This document shows, one piece after another, positions 44,582 to 57,906 of a stretch of 64,000 nucleotides of DNA; positions within the stretch are counted from its first letter, which is position 1, and each line of letters opens with the position of its first letter. Origin of the DNA: Litsea cubeba (Eukaryota; Streptophyta; Magnoliopsida; Laurales; Lauraceae). The stretch spans positions 61,143,867 through 61,207,866 of the forward strand of contig CM022948.1 in the NCBI GenBank assembly GCA_012931725.1, in the 5' to 3' direction. Made by a program: the position numbers and the translations under genes. The notes beneath the pieces were generated by a model that worked only from the letters and a program-made list of their open reading frames with translations, was not told where the DNA came from and did no database searches.

Positions 44582-47500
44582 ATGGACAACGTAGATCTTT
44601 ACAAAGTTGAAAGCATGCGTCAAAATGGTACTTCAATGTGGAGAAGCAATACTCTTGAAGATGTCTTCACACAGTCATCGCACCACGAAGATGATGAAGA
44701 AGCTCTAAAATGGGCTGCTTTAGAGAAATTGCCTACTTACAATCGGCTCAGGAAAGGGATTCTGGGTGGAGTGGATGGTGGAGAGCTCAAGGAAGTCAAC
44801 ATTAAGGATCTTGGGTATCAAGAGAGAAAGAATTTGTTAGAGAGATTAATTAAACTTGGAGAAGAGGACCTTGAAAATTTCCTTTCGAAGCTCAAGAACA
44901 GAATCGAAAGGTACCCTCCTCTATCTGTGTTTTGTATTCATGGTATTGGAAACCTGAGTCTCAGCCTGTCATTACCTTGTTCACAGTCCACTTAATTTGC
45001 ATTCGTTCGTACAATTTGTAATTTGAGAGGTTACTTGATGAGAAAATTCGATGGACTAAGTCCAATGGATTAGCTTTTCAATTCATCTGATATGGAGTTG
45101 GAGTTCTACAAGTTCATCAACTCATTCATCTGTGTCCATGTTTCAAGTCCATTGCACGAGCGCCCATCTAAAATCCAAAACACTCAAAATAACTGTTTTT
45201 CTCTAACTCTACTTTGGGCTAAATTTTACTTAATCAGGATTGGGCACACAATCAGATTGATCACATGTAAGTAAAAGATATGGTTAAAATAAACACCAAA
45301 CTAAAATTCTATGCTTTACTGGTGATCAATCATAAGGTGGGGCCATCTCTGATCAGAGTTTGACATGGACTAGTGTCAATGCATATATGTGCAGTGCTTT
45401 TGAGAAACTTGGATTTTAAGGTAGGCCGTAGGCCCCATTGATGGATTTATGGGACTCGGCTTTGGTAAACTTTATGTGAAAAGTTTGCTAATAGTTCATG
45501 AATCCAACTGCAAATTGTTCAAACAAACTATTTATAGTTTGAAGGCCTTATTAGTGGGAGAATATTTTCCTACAAGCAACTGCAAGTGCAGTCCAGCACT
45601 TACTAGTGAACATTTCCCCTTAATAGTGAAGTAGGTAACTATGCTTCAAATCCTTGTATCGAGGAATCATTGATGGGTCTGTTTCTGTTCATTGATGATG
45701 CTCAGAGTTGGCATTGAGCTTCCCACAATAGAAGTACGGTTCGAGCATTTGAGCATTGAAGCTGAAGCATATGTTGGTAGCAGAGGTTTACCCACAGTCA
45801 TCAATTTCACCTTTAATATCCTAGAGGTAACTCTCTTGATAAATATGTATCTGACAGTCTGCAATCTACTTCGTTTTCAAAAGTTTTAATCTAGCAGCTC
45901 CTCTTTCATTTTGAAAGGGTATCTTGAATACACTACATATTCTTCCAAATCAAAAGAAGCCCATATCAATCCTTCATGATGTCAATGGAATCATCAAGCC
46001 TCATAGGTAAGTGAAGTCCTTCAATCAATTCACAAACAGCCTTTTTTATGATTATCTATTTTATTTGCTTTAGATTCATGGAAGGATAAAGCTATTGGTT
46101 CACCTTCAAACTTGGCAGGATGACTTTGCTTTTAGGACCTCCGGGTTCTGGTAAAACAAGCTTCTTGTTAGCATTGGCAGGAAAGCTTGATAAAGATTTA
46201 AAGGTAGAGATTTTTTATTTTTATTTTTTTCCCTACCTATGCATTGGGGAATGTTTGCTATGATTTTCTAATGATAACACTCAAGGGACTACATATTCAT
46301 GCAAGTCATTGTGTTGTCATTACGAGGAACATCCCTGTTTATAAGGACAAAATAAGATAAAGAAACTTAATCTAATTTTCAAACTTATGTAAAACTCCAA
46401 TATAAACCCAACTGTTATCATATCTAACATCAATACATCAGGTTTCTGGAAGAGTAACTTACAATGGCCATGGCATGGATGAGTTCGTACCTCAGAGGAC
46501 CTCTGCTTATATCAGTCAGTATGATACTCACACTGGGGAAATGACAGTGAGAGAAACGTTGGCTTTCTCTGCTCGATGCCAAGGAGTTGGAGCCCGCTAT
46601 GGTTAGTTTAGTGAATGGTTTGAATTATCACAATTCGATCAAGTTATTTACAGATTTTCAGTCAGTGACCTCCCTATTTCAACAATAATCTGCAGAAATG
46701 CTGAAGGAACTTTCAAGGAGGGAGAAGGAAGCAAACATTAAACCAGATCCAGACATAGATGTATTCATGAAGGTAAAAAGTCAGGGACATACTTTTGGAT
46801 CTAGTTTTGTTTCTTTTATGATATATTTTTGACCTCTAATATCGAAATATTACTGAACAGAGAGCTACCCTTACTATGCGATTGGACTTCTTTTCTCAAT
46901 GATCCTCTTGCCATAGTCAACTTGAGCGTCTTTTTTAATATGCTTTGCTTGAGACTAGTTTCTTGCTATTAATTCCATGTTTGCATGCATTTCTTTAACA
47001 TTTTCTTAATTTGTCATTCTGCAATTTTCAAGAGTGCATGTGCACAAGGATCATGAATGACATGTAGATTTTAAACAGTTGGAGACTGAGTTCTTTTTTC
47101 ATCGACTTTGGTACTCTATATTAGGCTGCAATGTTGGAAGGGCAGAAGGAAAGTGTGGTTACAGACTATATTCTTAAGGTATGCACTCTAATAAAAATCT
47201 ACATAAATTTACTAAATTGGATTTCCGTGTTTTTTTTTCCTAAATCAATTGAAGCTTGTCTCAATCTATTTCTTTTCGTTTCTTCAATTGAAATAACAGA
47301 TTTTAGGACTGGAAGTATGTGCTGATACCATGGTGGGGGATCAAATGCTGAGAGGCATCTCAGGAGGGCAAAAGAAGCGTGTCACGATAGGTAGAGAAAC
47401 TATAAGAAAAAAATGGAAAAAGGAAAAACTAGAATGGTATCATCAGTAGGCATTCTCTGTGCTCGTACTCAACTTGGTCTCATTTCTTCTGGATATCAAT

Positions 47501-50500
47501 TTGGTATAGGTGAGATGCTTGTCGGACCAACAAAGACTCTTTTCATGGATGAGATATCAACTGGTCTTGACAGCTCCACGACCTTTCAGATTGTCAACTC
47601 CCTTCGACAAACCATCCACATTCTTGGTGGGACAGCAGTAATCGCTTTGCTTCAGCCAGCACCTGAGACTTATAACCTCTTCGATGACATTATTCTTCTC
47701 TCTGATGGACAAATTGTCTAATCAGGCCCCTCGAGAGCCATGGGCTCGAGTTTCTTTGAATCTATGGGTTTACTAAATGCCCTGACAGGAAAGGTGTTGC
47801 TGACTTCTTACAGGAAGTAAGTCTACTATTCCTCATAATCACTAATTTATGCTGACTGGTCACAATTGTGGTTTATAAACTCAATAATAAATCCAATGTT
47901 GGGTTTCCTTACATTCCAGGTAACATCAAGAAAAAGACCAGCAACAATACTGGACAATTAAAGATGAGCCATATCGTTTCATTTCTGTCAAGGAATTTGC
48001 AGATGAATTCCAATCATTCCATGTTGGCAGCAAAATTGGAGATGAACTTAAGTCCCCTTTTGATAAGAGCATGAGCCATCCTGCTGCTTTGACAACTTCC
48101 AAATATGGTATTAGCAAGATGGAATTGCTAAAAGCTTGTACCTCAAGGGAATGGTTGCTGATGAAGAGAAACTCATTCGTGTACATTTTCAGAATGATGC
48201 AAGTGAGTTTATCCTAAAACATATCTTGATTTCAAAAGTTTTCAGTCTTAATCCTCACCCTCATTTCTGTTTATTTTCAGATTATTGTCGTTGCATTTGT
48301 CACGATGACCGTCTTCATACGTACTGAGATGCACCGTGACTCAGTAACTGATGGAGGAATTTTTATGGGTGTTCTATTTTACTCGCTCATCAGGGTAATG
48401 TTTAATGGGTTCTCAGACCTCGCCATGACAGTTGCAAGACTTCCTGTTTTCTACAAGCAACGAGACCTCCTTCTCTACCCTTCTTGGGCGTATTCGCTAC
48501 CAAAATGGATTCTCAAGATTCCCATATCTGTTACAGAAGTTGCTGCCTGGGTTGCCATGACTTATTATGTCATTGGCTTTGATCCAAATGTTGGAAGGTG
48601 AGACTAAACAAATTGAAATCCTCAAATTATTATCAAGATAGTGGACAAATTAGCTAGCTCTCTTTCATGGTTAAGTAGTACTCACTGTAAATTGCCTTTT
48701 TGTAGGATGTTTAAACAGTATCTATTATTACTATCAATTAGCCAGATGGCATCTGGGTTGTTTCTATTCATAGCTGCACTGGGTAGGAACATGATCATTG
48801 CAAATACATTTGGATCTTTTGCACTTCTTGTAACTATGACACTTGGAGGATTCATTGTATCACGAGGTATGGTAGACTTAGCAATACATAACCTTCGATT
48901 AAAAGGCCAAACTTCTTTTCCAGATTCAAAGTTCATCAACTTTTAGACTTTTCTTTTGTTTGTAGAGTGCACTTGAATGCTGCAAGACACTAAGGATGTC
49001 TTGATGTCCACTTAAGGAGTGGAACGGAATAAAAGTATCATTTTTGGGGAAAAAGGTCTTTCCCCTGACTTTCCAGTCCAAGACTAATATGGTGACTGAT
49101 AACAGAAGCCCACCATATGTAGGTTTCGGTTTCCATGCTATACCCTGAACACATAGTGGAATGAACAGCCATCCAGAGGCCTCATAGTGTTTACCATCTA
49201 GAGTACATCCAATACACCATCAATTTTGTGCATAAAGCACGTAGTACACTTTTGGTGGATTGATTAATTAAACATATTGTTTGTCTGCAGAGAATGTGAG
49301 CAAATGGTGGATCTGGGGTTATTGGATTTCACCTTTAATGTATGCACAAAATTCAATCGCCGCAAATGAATTTCTCGGGCATAGTTGGAGTCATGTGAGA
49401 ATGTTATCGTTGAACATCAAAGGGATTTTGCTTATTGAAATCGCGAATTCCTGTCAGATCTAATTCTAGCTCCTTGATACAGGTTCCTATAAATTCAACC
49501 CAATCATTGGGCATCCAAGTCTTAAAGTCACGCGGAATCTTTACTAGTTCAAATTGGTATTGGATTGGCGTGGGCACATTGCTTGGCTATACATGCTTAT
49601 TCAATGGTTTTTTCGCTATTGCACTTGCACATCTCAATCGTGAGTATCTTTATATGCAATGCATTAACACAGTTCTTTAGTAATTGGGACAAATTTGTAA
49701 CTGTGCAATTAAAACTTGGTGGCTCTAATTTTCGCGCTTACAGCATATAAGAAAGGTCAAGCAGTTCTATCTGAAGAAGTCTTGATGGAGAAGCATATGA
49801 ATAAAACTGGAGATGTCAAAGGTCTCCTCAAACCATCATCCAGGGGGGAACGGATCTGCAAGTGCAACATCTACCAATGGTAAGCTGAGACAGTTTTCAT
49901 GTACCCCTCGCCATTTGATGTGCATAGGCCATCTAAACCTTTTCATATTATTGAACACTATTGATGAATGGGAATAATATTTGATCAGTATTTGCAAAGA
50001 CAGAGGATACTAAAAGGAAAAAGAAGAGAGGCATGGTTCTTCATTTTGTTTCCTCTTTCACTCGCCTTTGACAATATCAAGTATTCATAGATATGCCACC
50101 GGTAACTTTGAGCTCACAGAAAATTACATGTTCATGTTTTGGTGTTGTACATAAGACAATAATTGATTGACTGAAATTTTACAGGAAATGAAAAAAAGAG
50201 GCATACAGGATGATCACTTAATGCTATTGAAGGGTGTGAGCGGAGCATTTAGGCCAGGAGTTCTTACAGCGTTGATGGGTGTCAGCGGTGCAGGTAAGAC
50301 TACTTTGATGGATGTTTTGGCTGGAAGGAAAAACTGGTGGATATATCGAGGGAAACATCAGCATATCAGGTTATCCTAAGAAGCAAGAAACATTTGCTCG
50401 GATATCTGGATACTGTGAACAGAATGACATCCACTCTCCACATGTTACTGTCTATGAGGCTCTTCTCTACTCTGCATGGCTCCGACTTCCCTCTGAGGTT

Positions 50501-52634
50501 GATTCAGCAACAAAAAAGGTCAGTGACACATAAATGCATGGCTTTTATTCAGATGCACATGTTCTGTCTGTATGATTACAACTGTTTAAACTGGTAATGG
50601 CAGATGTTCATTGAGGAGGTCATGGAACTTGTAGAGCTGACATCTTTGCGGGAATCCCTAATTGGGTTGCCAGGTGTAAATGGACTGTCAACTGAGCAAC
50701 GTAAAGGCTGACAATTGCTGTTGAGCTTGTTGCCAATCCCTCTATAATATTCATGGATGAGCCTACTTCTGGACTAGATGCCCAGGGCAGCTGCAATTGT
50801 TATGAGAAATGTGAGGAACACCGTGGATACCGGAAGAACTGTTGTCTGCACAATTCACCAACCAAGCATTGACATATTTGAATCTTTCGATGAGGTGAAG
50901 TGAATCGAAAGGAAAAGAACAAAGGGTGCTTCTTTTTTTCGTGTGTACTTGATATCTTAATGGATTATCATTATTATTATTGATTTTTTTTTTGTATGAT
51001 TGCAGCTTTTTCTTATGAAGAGAGGGGGAGAAGAAATATATGTCGGTCCATTAGGACACCATTCCTGCCATTTGATCAAGTACTTCGAGGTTAGACAAAT
51101 GGAATGTCGGAAAATGTTAATCGTCTATTTTTTTCTCTTTTTCCATGATATGGTACCTAATAATAATTTATGATTTTTTTATTAAGGAAATAAATGGAGT
51201 CAGTAAAACAAAAGATGGTCATAATCCTGCAACATGGATGTTGGAAGTGACAACCATTTCACAGGAAGAGATTCTGGGTGTTAAGTTTGTCGATATATAC
51301 AAGAATTCAAATCTTTATCAGTAAGTCTCCATACACAGAATTCGATGCATTTTCTCTTTCTCTCTCTTTTAATTTAGAGCTGTTATTTACAAATGTAGTC
51401 CTTGACGATTTACGATCTTGTTGTAGGAGAAACAAAGCCCTGATTAAAGAACTAAGTTCACCTCCTCCTGGGTCGAAAGATCTTTACTTTCTGACTCAGT
51501 TCTCGCAGTCATTCATGACACAATGTGTGGCTTGCCTATGGAAACAACACATGTCATACTGGCGCAATCCACAATATAATGCCGTACGATTTGTCTTCAC
51601 AACGTTTGTAGCTTTGATGATTGGAACAATATTTTGGAATCTTGGCTCCAAAACGTAGGCTATATCATGGTCACTTTGTAGCTATATTTCTCACATGTTT
51701 ATTTAATAGTGGGTCTAAACCTAGTTCATCTGAAAAATAAAATTTTCAGGGGTAAGCGACAGGATCTGTTCAATGCAATGGGCTCCATGTATGCTGCAAT
51801 ACTTTTCATCGGAATACGAAATGCCGCATCTGTGCAACCAGTCGTAGCCATTGAACGAACAGTCTTCTACAGGGAAAGGGCTGCTGGGATGTATTCAGCT
51901 TTACCATATGCCTTTGCACAGGTAAACTCATTTTTAAGATCCCATAAATGTCTTTACATGACTCATATCTTTCTTTATCACTCTTGAAACTAACCATGTT
52001 ATTGAATTTTCTCTCTCCATCGCGGCTCTCCTTAATTCATTCAGGTTGCAATCGAGATTCCATATGTCTTTCTTCAAACTGTAATATATGGTGTCATAGT
52101 TATGCCATGATCGCCTTTGAATGGACAGTTCCAAAGTTCTTCTGGTACCTGTATTTATGTTCTTCACACTGTTATACTTCACATACTATGGTGATGGCTG
52201 TTGGCTTGACCCCCAATCAAAACATCAGCGCGATAGTCTCATCTGCATTTTCTTCAATATGGAGCGTCTTCGCCGGTTTTCTCATTCCCCGGCCCGTAAG
52301 TTGAGACTATCTTTTCCTAACTCTATGAATGTTTTGTGAGATAAATTTTTTTTATTTAAAGTGCTCTAATCGTTTACAGAGAATTCCATTGTGGTGGAGG
52401 TGGTATTATTGGGCATGTCCTATTCATGGACCTTGTATGGACTGGTTGCTTCACAGTTTGGAGACATACAGGAGCAATGGAGAGTGGCGAAAAGTTGCAG
52501 ACTTTGTGAGGATATATTTTGGTTTCCAGCATGATTTCTTAGGAGTGGTATCTGCGGCAGTCATTGGGTTCTCTGTGCTCTTTGCATTTGTTTTTGCATT
52601 TTCAATTAAAATGCTGAACTTCCAAAGAAGATGA
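44582..52634 (+). CDS. Full-size ABCG/PDR-type ABC transporter gene with several frameshifts
   Basis: Twenty-four exons with GT-AG junctions: 44582-44910, 45706-45826, 45918-46006, 46119-46203, 46442-46601, 46696-46772, 47125-47178, 47300-47390, 47510-47816, 47920-48202, 48281-48597, 48706-48866, 49291-49394, 49493-49639, 49744-49879, 50004-50101, 50185-50518, 50604-50894, 51006-51089, 51187-51320, 51427-51654, 51750-51921, 52045-52295, 52380-52634. PDR landmarks in order: EALKWAALEKLPTYNRLRKG; Walker A GPPGSGKTSLLLAL; signature ISGGQKKRVTIGEML; TLFMDEISTGLDSS; first membrane domain with PVFYKQRDLLLYPSWAYSLP; second Walker A MGVSGAGKTTLMDVL; second membrane domain with YRERAAGMYSALPYAFAQ; C-terminus IKMLNFQRR. 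These plasma-membrane pumps export hormones, cuticle precursors or defence compounds; substrate cannot be inferred. Breaks: TAA at 47719, and 1-bp shifts near 47785, 47931, 49855, 50090, 50329, 50705, 50782, 52090, 52150 and 52410. Either a pseudogene or a real gene with assembly errors. A TATA-like TTTATATAC lies at 44229. Confidence 0.88.
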
Positions 52635-54481
52635 GAACATGTTTTCATGAGTCAAAGCAAACTTATTGTTGGAAAAATTAGAGAATCTTCTACAAATCAA
52701 CATCTCTTGGTGCAAAATCTAGTTGTGTTCAATTGCCTTGCAGTGGAAGAGCATGGGAATGTAGTAGAAAATGTAGATTATTAGTCCATTTGTTGATTGT
52801 TTAACAAGTTAGATTAGTTGACTTGATCATAGTTTCAATTCAAAGTTTTCCACTAGGCGAAGTTGTGAGTCATAAATATGTTGTAGGATGATTTATTTGT
52901 AAGCAACAACAATATGTACTATTATGATCATAAACAACTGAATGTTACTAGTTATAAATAGCTCATGATGTTAACTTACACAATGAGACCGAAAGCATAG
53001 ACACCACATGGAGATGGATAATTGGACCTACCTATCGAGCCATATATCATATGATTGACGTAGTAGAGTCAACTATGGAGATTTTATATGGGTTTGGTAG
53101 ATATAGCAGTAGCACGAAAGGATTAAGGAATAAGATCATCGTCTTCAAACAACGACTAAAAACAAGAAATCCACAACAAGAAACTAGGAAAAACTCAGAG
53201 AAAACTTGGGGCTAATTTGGCACCATTCCTTTGGGACATTCTTGCATTCCCACGAGCTAAATTACAATGAAATATGTTTGGAAGGATTTTAAAAACCTTT
53301 ATGTGCAGAGCGTTTCAGAAATAAGCTCTTCGTTGGAATGAAAATTTAGAAATTGATGAAAAATCATTTTTCGCATACTAAAGTGGAAACCCTTCACCAT
53401 TTTCAGGCGACTGATAAGAGACCTTAGCTCCCATGGGAACATCTCTCACGGAGGGGATCCGTGGGAACTTCCAGTGGGCCCACATTATGATTCATCTAAA
53501 CCACTGTGTGTCTACCTCTCCCTCTCTCCCTCCATGGCCTGCCGTCTCTACCCCAAGAAACCTACAAAATCATTCTGAAAGGGAATGTCAACGGGATCTA
53601 TTAAGTTTATGCCCAACAATCTGCGAGCCTAGGTTGTCAATCACAACAAGGGAAGCCATCCGTAATCGAGACTGAGCAATCTCAGATCTAGAATCCCACA
53701 AATCCATCATCAGAAAATGCAGAAAATTAATGGGTCCCTGGAAATCTTGATTCTTACAATTTTTTGTTCCACAATCTATACTTCAAAATCCGTGATTTTG
53801 AAAATTAATGAGGTCATTCATGTCATTCTGATTACTATAGTTCATTAAAGAATTTTGTCTCGGTCTGAATGAATATGACCATATAATTGTCTTGATAAAT
53901 TAAATGAAGGAAGAAAGCAAGCCCACATCATCAAACAAATTACTGAACATACATGTATGATAGGCGAGCAGCTGCATATACAAATTGTTGAGTATACATC
54001 CAAACACAAATTGAGTACATCAGAAACTATGAACTCATTGATTTTCATAAGATATAAAATACTTCCAAACACAACAAATACATCAGCAACTGCGAATATA
54101 AAGATGTTCATAACCACAAAATACATCCAAACACAGTGAATATATCGACAATTGTGAGTATAAAGAATTTCATAAGCCACAAAATACATCCAAGAGCCAT
54201 GTTTAAATATCATAGGACATCAACAACTGTGAGTCCACGCATTTCAAATGTCAAAACCATGGTCTTCCTAAACTTTCTCCATTTGCATGGAATCCATGCA
54301 AATTTTATGTAGTCATGCCTATCAACTTCTTAATTTTTAACCGATATGATTGCCAACCACAATGAAATGGAATAATGCCTGACATATCAGACAATTGATT
54401 AGACAAAAATGACAAGCATTGGTATTAAAAAATTTTTCCTAGCTTCATTAAAACACTTCCTAGCATCAAACCCCTTCGTGG
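52635..54481. other. 3' flank of the ABC transporter and intergenic DNA
   Basis: No gene recognised. Around 53980-54220 the phrase ACAAAATACATCCAA and variants recur (near 54000, 54063, 54118, 54179), an irregular ~60-bp degenerate repeat. Nothing else can be supported. Confidence 0.5.
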
Positions 54482-54740
54482 TCAGAGGTAAAGATCTCGA
54501 AGCAATGCCCTCATCAACATGTAAGAATGGTAACAGTTGGTTTTGTATGTCGTGTCAAATGTAACGACATCCCCAAAGCAAATGTATGGAAGACAAAATG
54601 TAGGGAAAGCTTGAAATACATGTGTTATCTTGTCATCTACATCTTTCTCTATGGTGAAAAAGAGTACTGGGTCCATTTCTTTCAGGTTTTTAAAATGGTC
54701 ATGCTACATCTGAGCGTCTTCGGCCTTCATGTCTTCCCTT
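54482..54740 (-). pseudogene. FAR1-related (FRS) / MULE-derived transposase fragment
   Basis: On the - strand the sequence reads EDMKAEDAQM, a stop, then HDHFKNLKEMDPVLFFTIE, DKITHVFQAFPTF and CFGDVVTFDTTYKTN. The last motif, with the first catalytic-type Asp, is highly characteristic of the MULE domain of FAR1/FHY3-family proteins. Only about 85 codons remain, with one stop, and no FAR1 zinc-finger or SWIM part is visible nearby. It is a relic of a FAR1-like gene or of the transposon lineage that gave rise to them, and is not close in sequence to the two mudrA-type copies in this window. Confidence 0.78.
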
Positions 54741-55050
54741 CTATCTCTACAATAGTTCTAAACATCTTTTTAAGTACATCTGATATTTTTGTACCCCTGC
54801 CTGTATTTCAAACACTCTCACTTGATTTACTCTACATGTATTACAAAATTAAATGTATCTATTAACTTTTTTTTAGCATCAGATGCTATATAGTGTGACC
54901 ATCGGATAAAATTTCTTGTGAGTAGTACTTAATACATGAGAATGCTCTGCAATAAATTACACACCGTCCATTCCCCCATTCACTTTTCCTTACACGCAAT
55001 GGAGCACCGCAATTTTGTCTCATTTCTGTACAAGGTCTCTGTTCCATACT

Positions 55051-55201
55051 ATTGACCTCAGCCTTCTCATCAGTGTGACCTCCTTTAAAAGATACCTAAT
55101 GCTTCTATAAACTATTTCTAATATTGACCTCAACCTTTTCATCAGTGTGACCTTCTTTAAAATATATATATATATATATATAATGCTTCTATAAACTATT
55201 T
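55051..55201. repeat. Two tandem ~75-bp units with an AT microsatellite in the second
   Basis: Units start at 55051 and 55123 with ATTGACCTCA.CCTT and share TCAGTGTGACC and AATGCTTCTATAAACTATTTC. The second contains (TA)n at 55161-55182. Confidence 0.85.
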
Positions 55202-57740
55202 CTCCTTTCCTCCTCTTTTTTTTTTTTAATTCTTTCAAATTTTAAATCCAACATATTTCGCATAAGAATTAGAGAACTTGAAGCAGTCTTTGGATCAGCA
55301 AAGAAAAAAAATCCTATTTTTTGGTGTTCTCCATTGGTCTAGTTCTGGAAGATTTGGTTTAAATGCTGAAAACAAAGTTGCATACATCTTATCAAAACAC
55401 AGTCCCTACCACAATCATGATAATCATCCACCATAATCACAATGAACCAACATCCAACATTTTTTTTTTTTGAATGATAAAACCCAACAAATGTAAAACA
55501 AACACAGAATTAAAGAGACTAGCTAAAAAACTTATATGAAAAAATCTAGTATATATTGTGGAAAAAAAATGCATAGGGTTGGAAATGATCAAACATACAT
55601 TGTGTAGAAAATTTACAAAATTGGAAATCAAAGATCTTAAACCTCAAAAAAGTTATAGGATTGGAAATCAGGAATTTTTGTCTTATAGATTGTGAAAAAA
55701 AAAATGTCAGAATCAAGATTTCCAGGGTGCCATTGATTTTCATCATTTTTAGGGGTAGTCTGATAAGTGACAGGGTTTTATATACCTGTGTTTTTGAGAG
55801 CTCCATTGCAAAAGGCCCCAAAAATCTTTTGCCCCTTCGTTTGTGTTTCTTGCTTCCTGAACCATTCTTCCATTTCTTCTTTCCTTCGTGAAATTGGCGC
55901 GATGTGTGTTTCATGTATTGAGGGTCGATGGGATCTATTTATAAGATCTAACGGCCGAGATCTGGAGCCAGCAAATAGTCCAGCGGTCAATACGATTCTG
56001 GTTCTCAGATGGTGGTTCCGGCTCGCCATAAAAGTGAGAGCTTTTCTTCTTATGTGAAAAAAAAAAAAAAAAAAAAGTAGTTAAGGCCAATTTCGAAGAA
56101 AGTCAACTAAGGTAAATCCCCATTTCTAAAAAAAAAAAAAAATCATCAAAAGTATTTTAATTCAAATTTTCATCATATTTTTAAAAAAAAATAAAAAATA
56201 ACCTCATTTCTCCACTAAAAAACTAAAAAACCTCACTTTTCAATAAATAAGTAAAAAAGATTTCATCACAATAAAAATAAAATACCACCATAACCCACTT
56301 ATATTTTATTATTTCTTCAAAATAATCTTTACTCCACTCAACTCCATTATAGTAAATCCCCCAAATAGCCCCCAAGGAGCCTAATAAAGTTCGGGCCCAG
56401 CCCGCTATCTATCAAAGATTTTTTATAATAAATATATAATATGTATGTAGATGCCTTTTACCAATGAATTATTATGATTTATTGTGCTCTATTCATTACC
56501 AGGGCCGGACCCAAAAATTCTTATGGGGGGCGGGGGGGCGGCACTATGTAGGAAAATTATTTTGGGAAGGCCACATATAAAAAATAAATGTAGCTTTTAA
56601 AACATATAAGGGCTTTTCTAAATTTTTTTAGGAGGGCCATAAGTAAAAATTTATAAAAATCTTATAAAGAAAAATGGGTTTTTTTGAAAATTTGGGGGGG
56701 TCATGGCCCCTGCCAGCCCCTTCTGGTTTCCCCCCATATTCATGACATTGATGTCTAGAGTGGCTCCATTTTCAATTTTTGCCGCATTGGCGAATAGATA
56801 ACTCTAAATCAATTTTAATTAAATTTCAGTTTGAACAGAGTCATGATGTGCTTATGGCACAAACAACATCCAACAGATGAGACTAGTTAAATTTCCTTTG
56901 GGCAATATAATTCTATAAAACTTGTGTATTTTTTTCAACATTTATGTGGTTAAAAACTGAGGAAAAATAAAACAGAGATACAAATGCCGATTATTAATTG
57001 TTGTCGCTTAATGATCCCTTTCTCGCTTTTTCCTCCCTTTTAGGTCGAGCTCTAATTAGTCATTTTGATATCCATCCATGGGTGTTATTATATTAACTCA
57101 TAAAAATGAAATAATAATAATGTCTTTTATTTTGATGCAGTTACATTTTAAAATGGTTAAACTTGAGCAACAAAAACAACAGAGATCAATCTCCAGCGGT
57201 AACATTTATGATGAGGGATTTGTGTGAATGTATGGTGCTTACTTTAAAAAAAAAATGAAATACACAAATCAAGAAGTTAAGATAATGGGATTAAAACTTG
57301 AAATTTTACGTACATATGAGCTCCCTTTATTTGGATATTTCAAAACCCACACCAAATTTATTATTGTTGGGGCACAAAGTGGGCCCCATAGGTCTCCCAT
57401 GAGAGACATCTATACAGTACCATTTGGCCTAAAATTGACTTGAAGCATTTCCATCTCTCCATGGTCCTCACTAATTGGGAGGAATTTTTTTTAATTGATA
57501 TTAACAGGTTTCCAAACCTTTGGACCAGAATAATTTTTAAGGTTAAAGTCTCCAATGTAGTAGTGCGGTTTCGAACCCACAACCTCTGGTGAAGGCCTAA
57601 ACCAACTTGAGGTACCCTTGAAATTGTCATTGGGAGGACCAGAATAAAGCATTTAAAAAAAAAAATCATGTGTTTCATGTCATCCATGACAAATCTGACG
57701 ATGGGCTCGAATCCAATTTCTGGGTCCGATGAGCCCAATC
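55202..57740. other. Intergenic, no gene seen
   Basis: AT-rich sequence with poly-A tracts (56057-56077, 56128-56141) and a G-rich patch at 56525-56541. Open frames on both strands at 55546-56057 overlap each other and lack recognisable domains. No terminal repeats were matched. Confidence 0.45.
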
Positions 57741-57749
57741 TTTCTCTCT

Positions 57750-57782
57750 CCCGCGAAAATCAGTTCTTCATTTCCCGCCAAA
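57750..57782 (+). promoter_or_regulatory. Two E2F-like sites upstream of the CTF4/EOL1-type gene
   Basis: CCCGCGAAAA at 57750-57759 (reverse TTTTCGCGGG) and TTTCCCGCCAAA at 57771-57782 both match the plant E2F consensus WTTSSCSS. They lie 125-157 bp upstream of the ATG at 57907. Paired E2F sites are typical of S-phase genes, which fits the downstream replication factor. Function is inferred. Confidence 0.6.
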
Positions 57783-57906
57783 TCCAAATTCCAAAACTCC
57801 CCAAACCCTAGCATTTATCTTTTCGGAAGAAAAGGGAATCCTCATACTTCGAGAAGAAGCAGACGAGGAGAAAGAAGAAGAAGAAGAAGACGAAGACGAA
57901 TCGGCC

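Noticed and set aside
55546..56057. Overlapping frames on both strands near 55.8 kb
   Set aside because: They oppose each other and neither shows a recognisable domain; surrounding sequence is AT-rich and non-coding.
56520..56545. G-rich patch as a regulatory G-quadruplex
   Set aside because: Short, in a low-complexity region with no gene nearby; likely chance or imprecise homopolymer calls.
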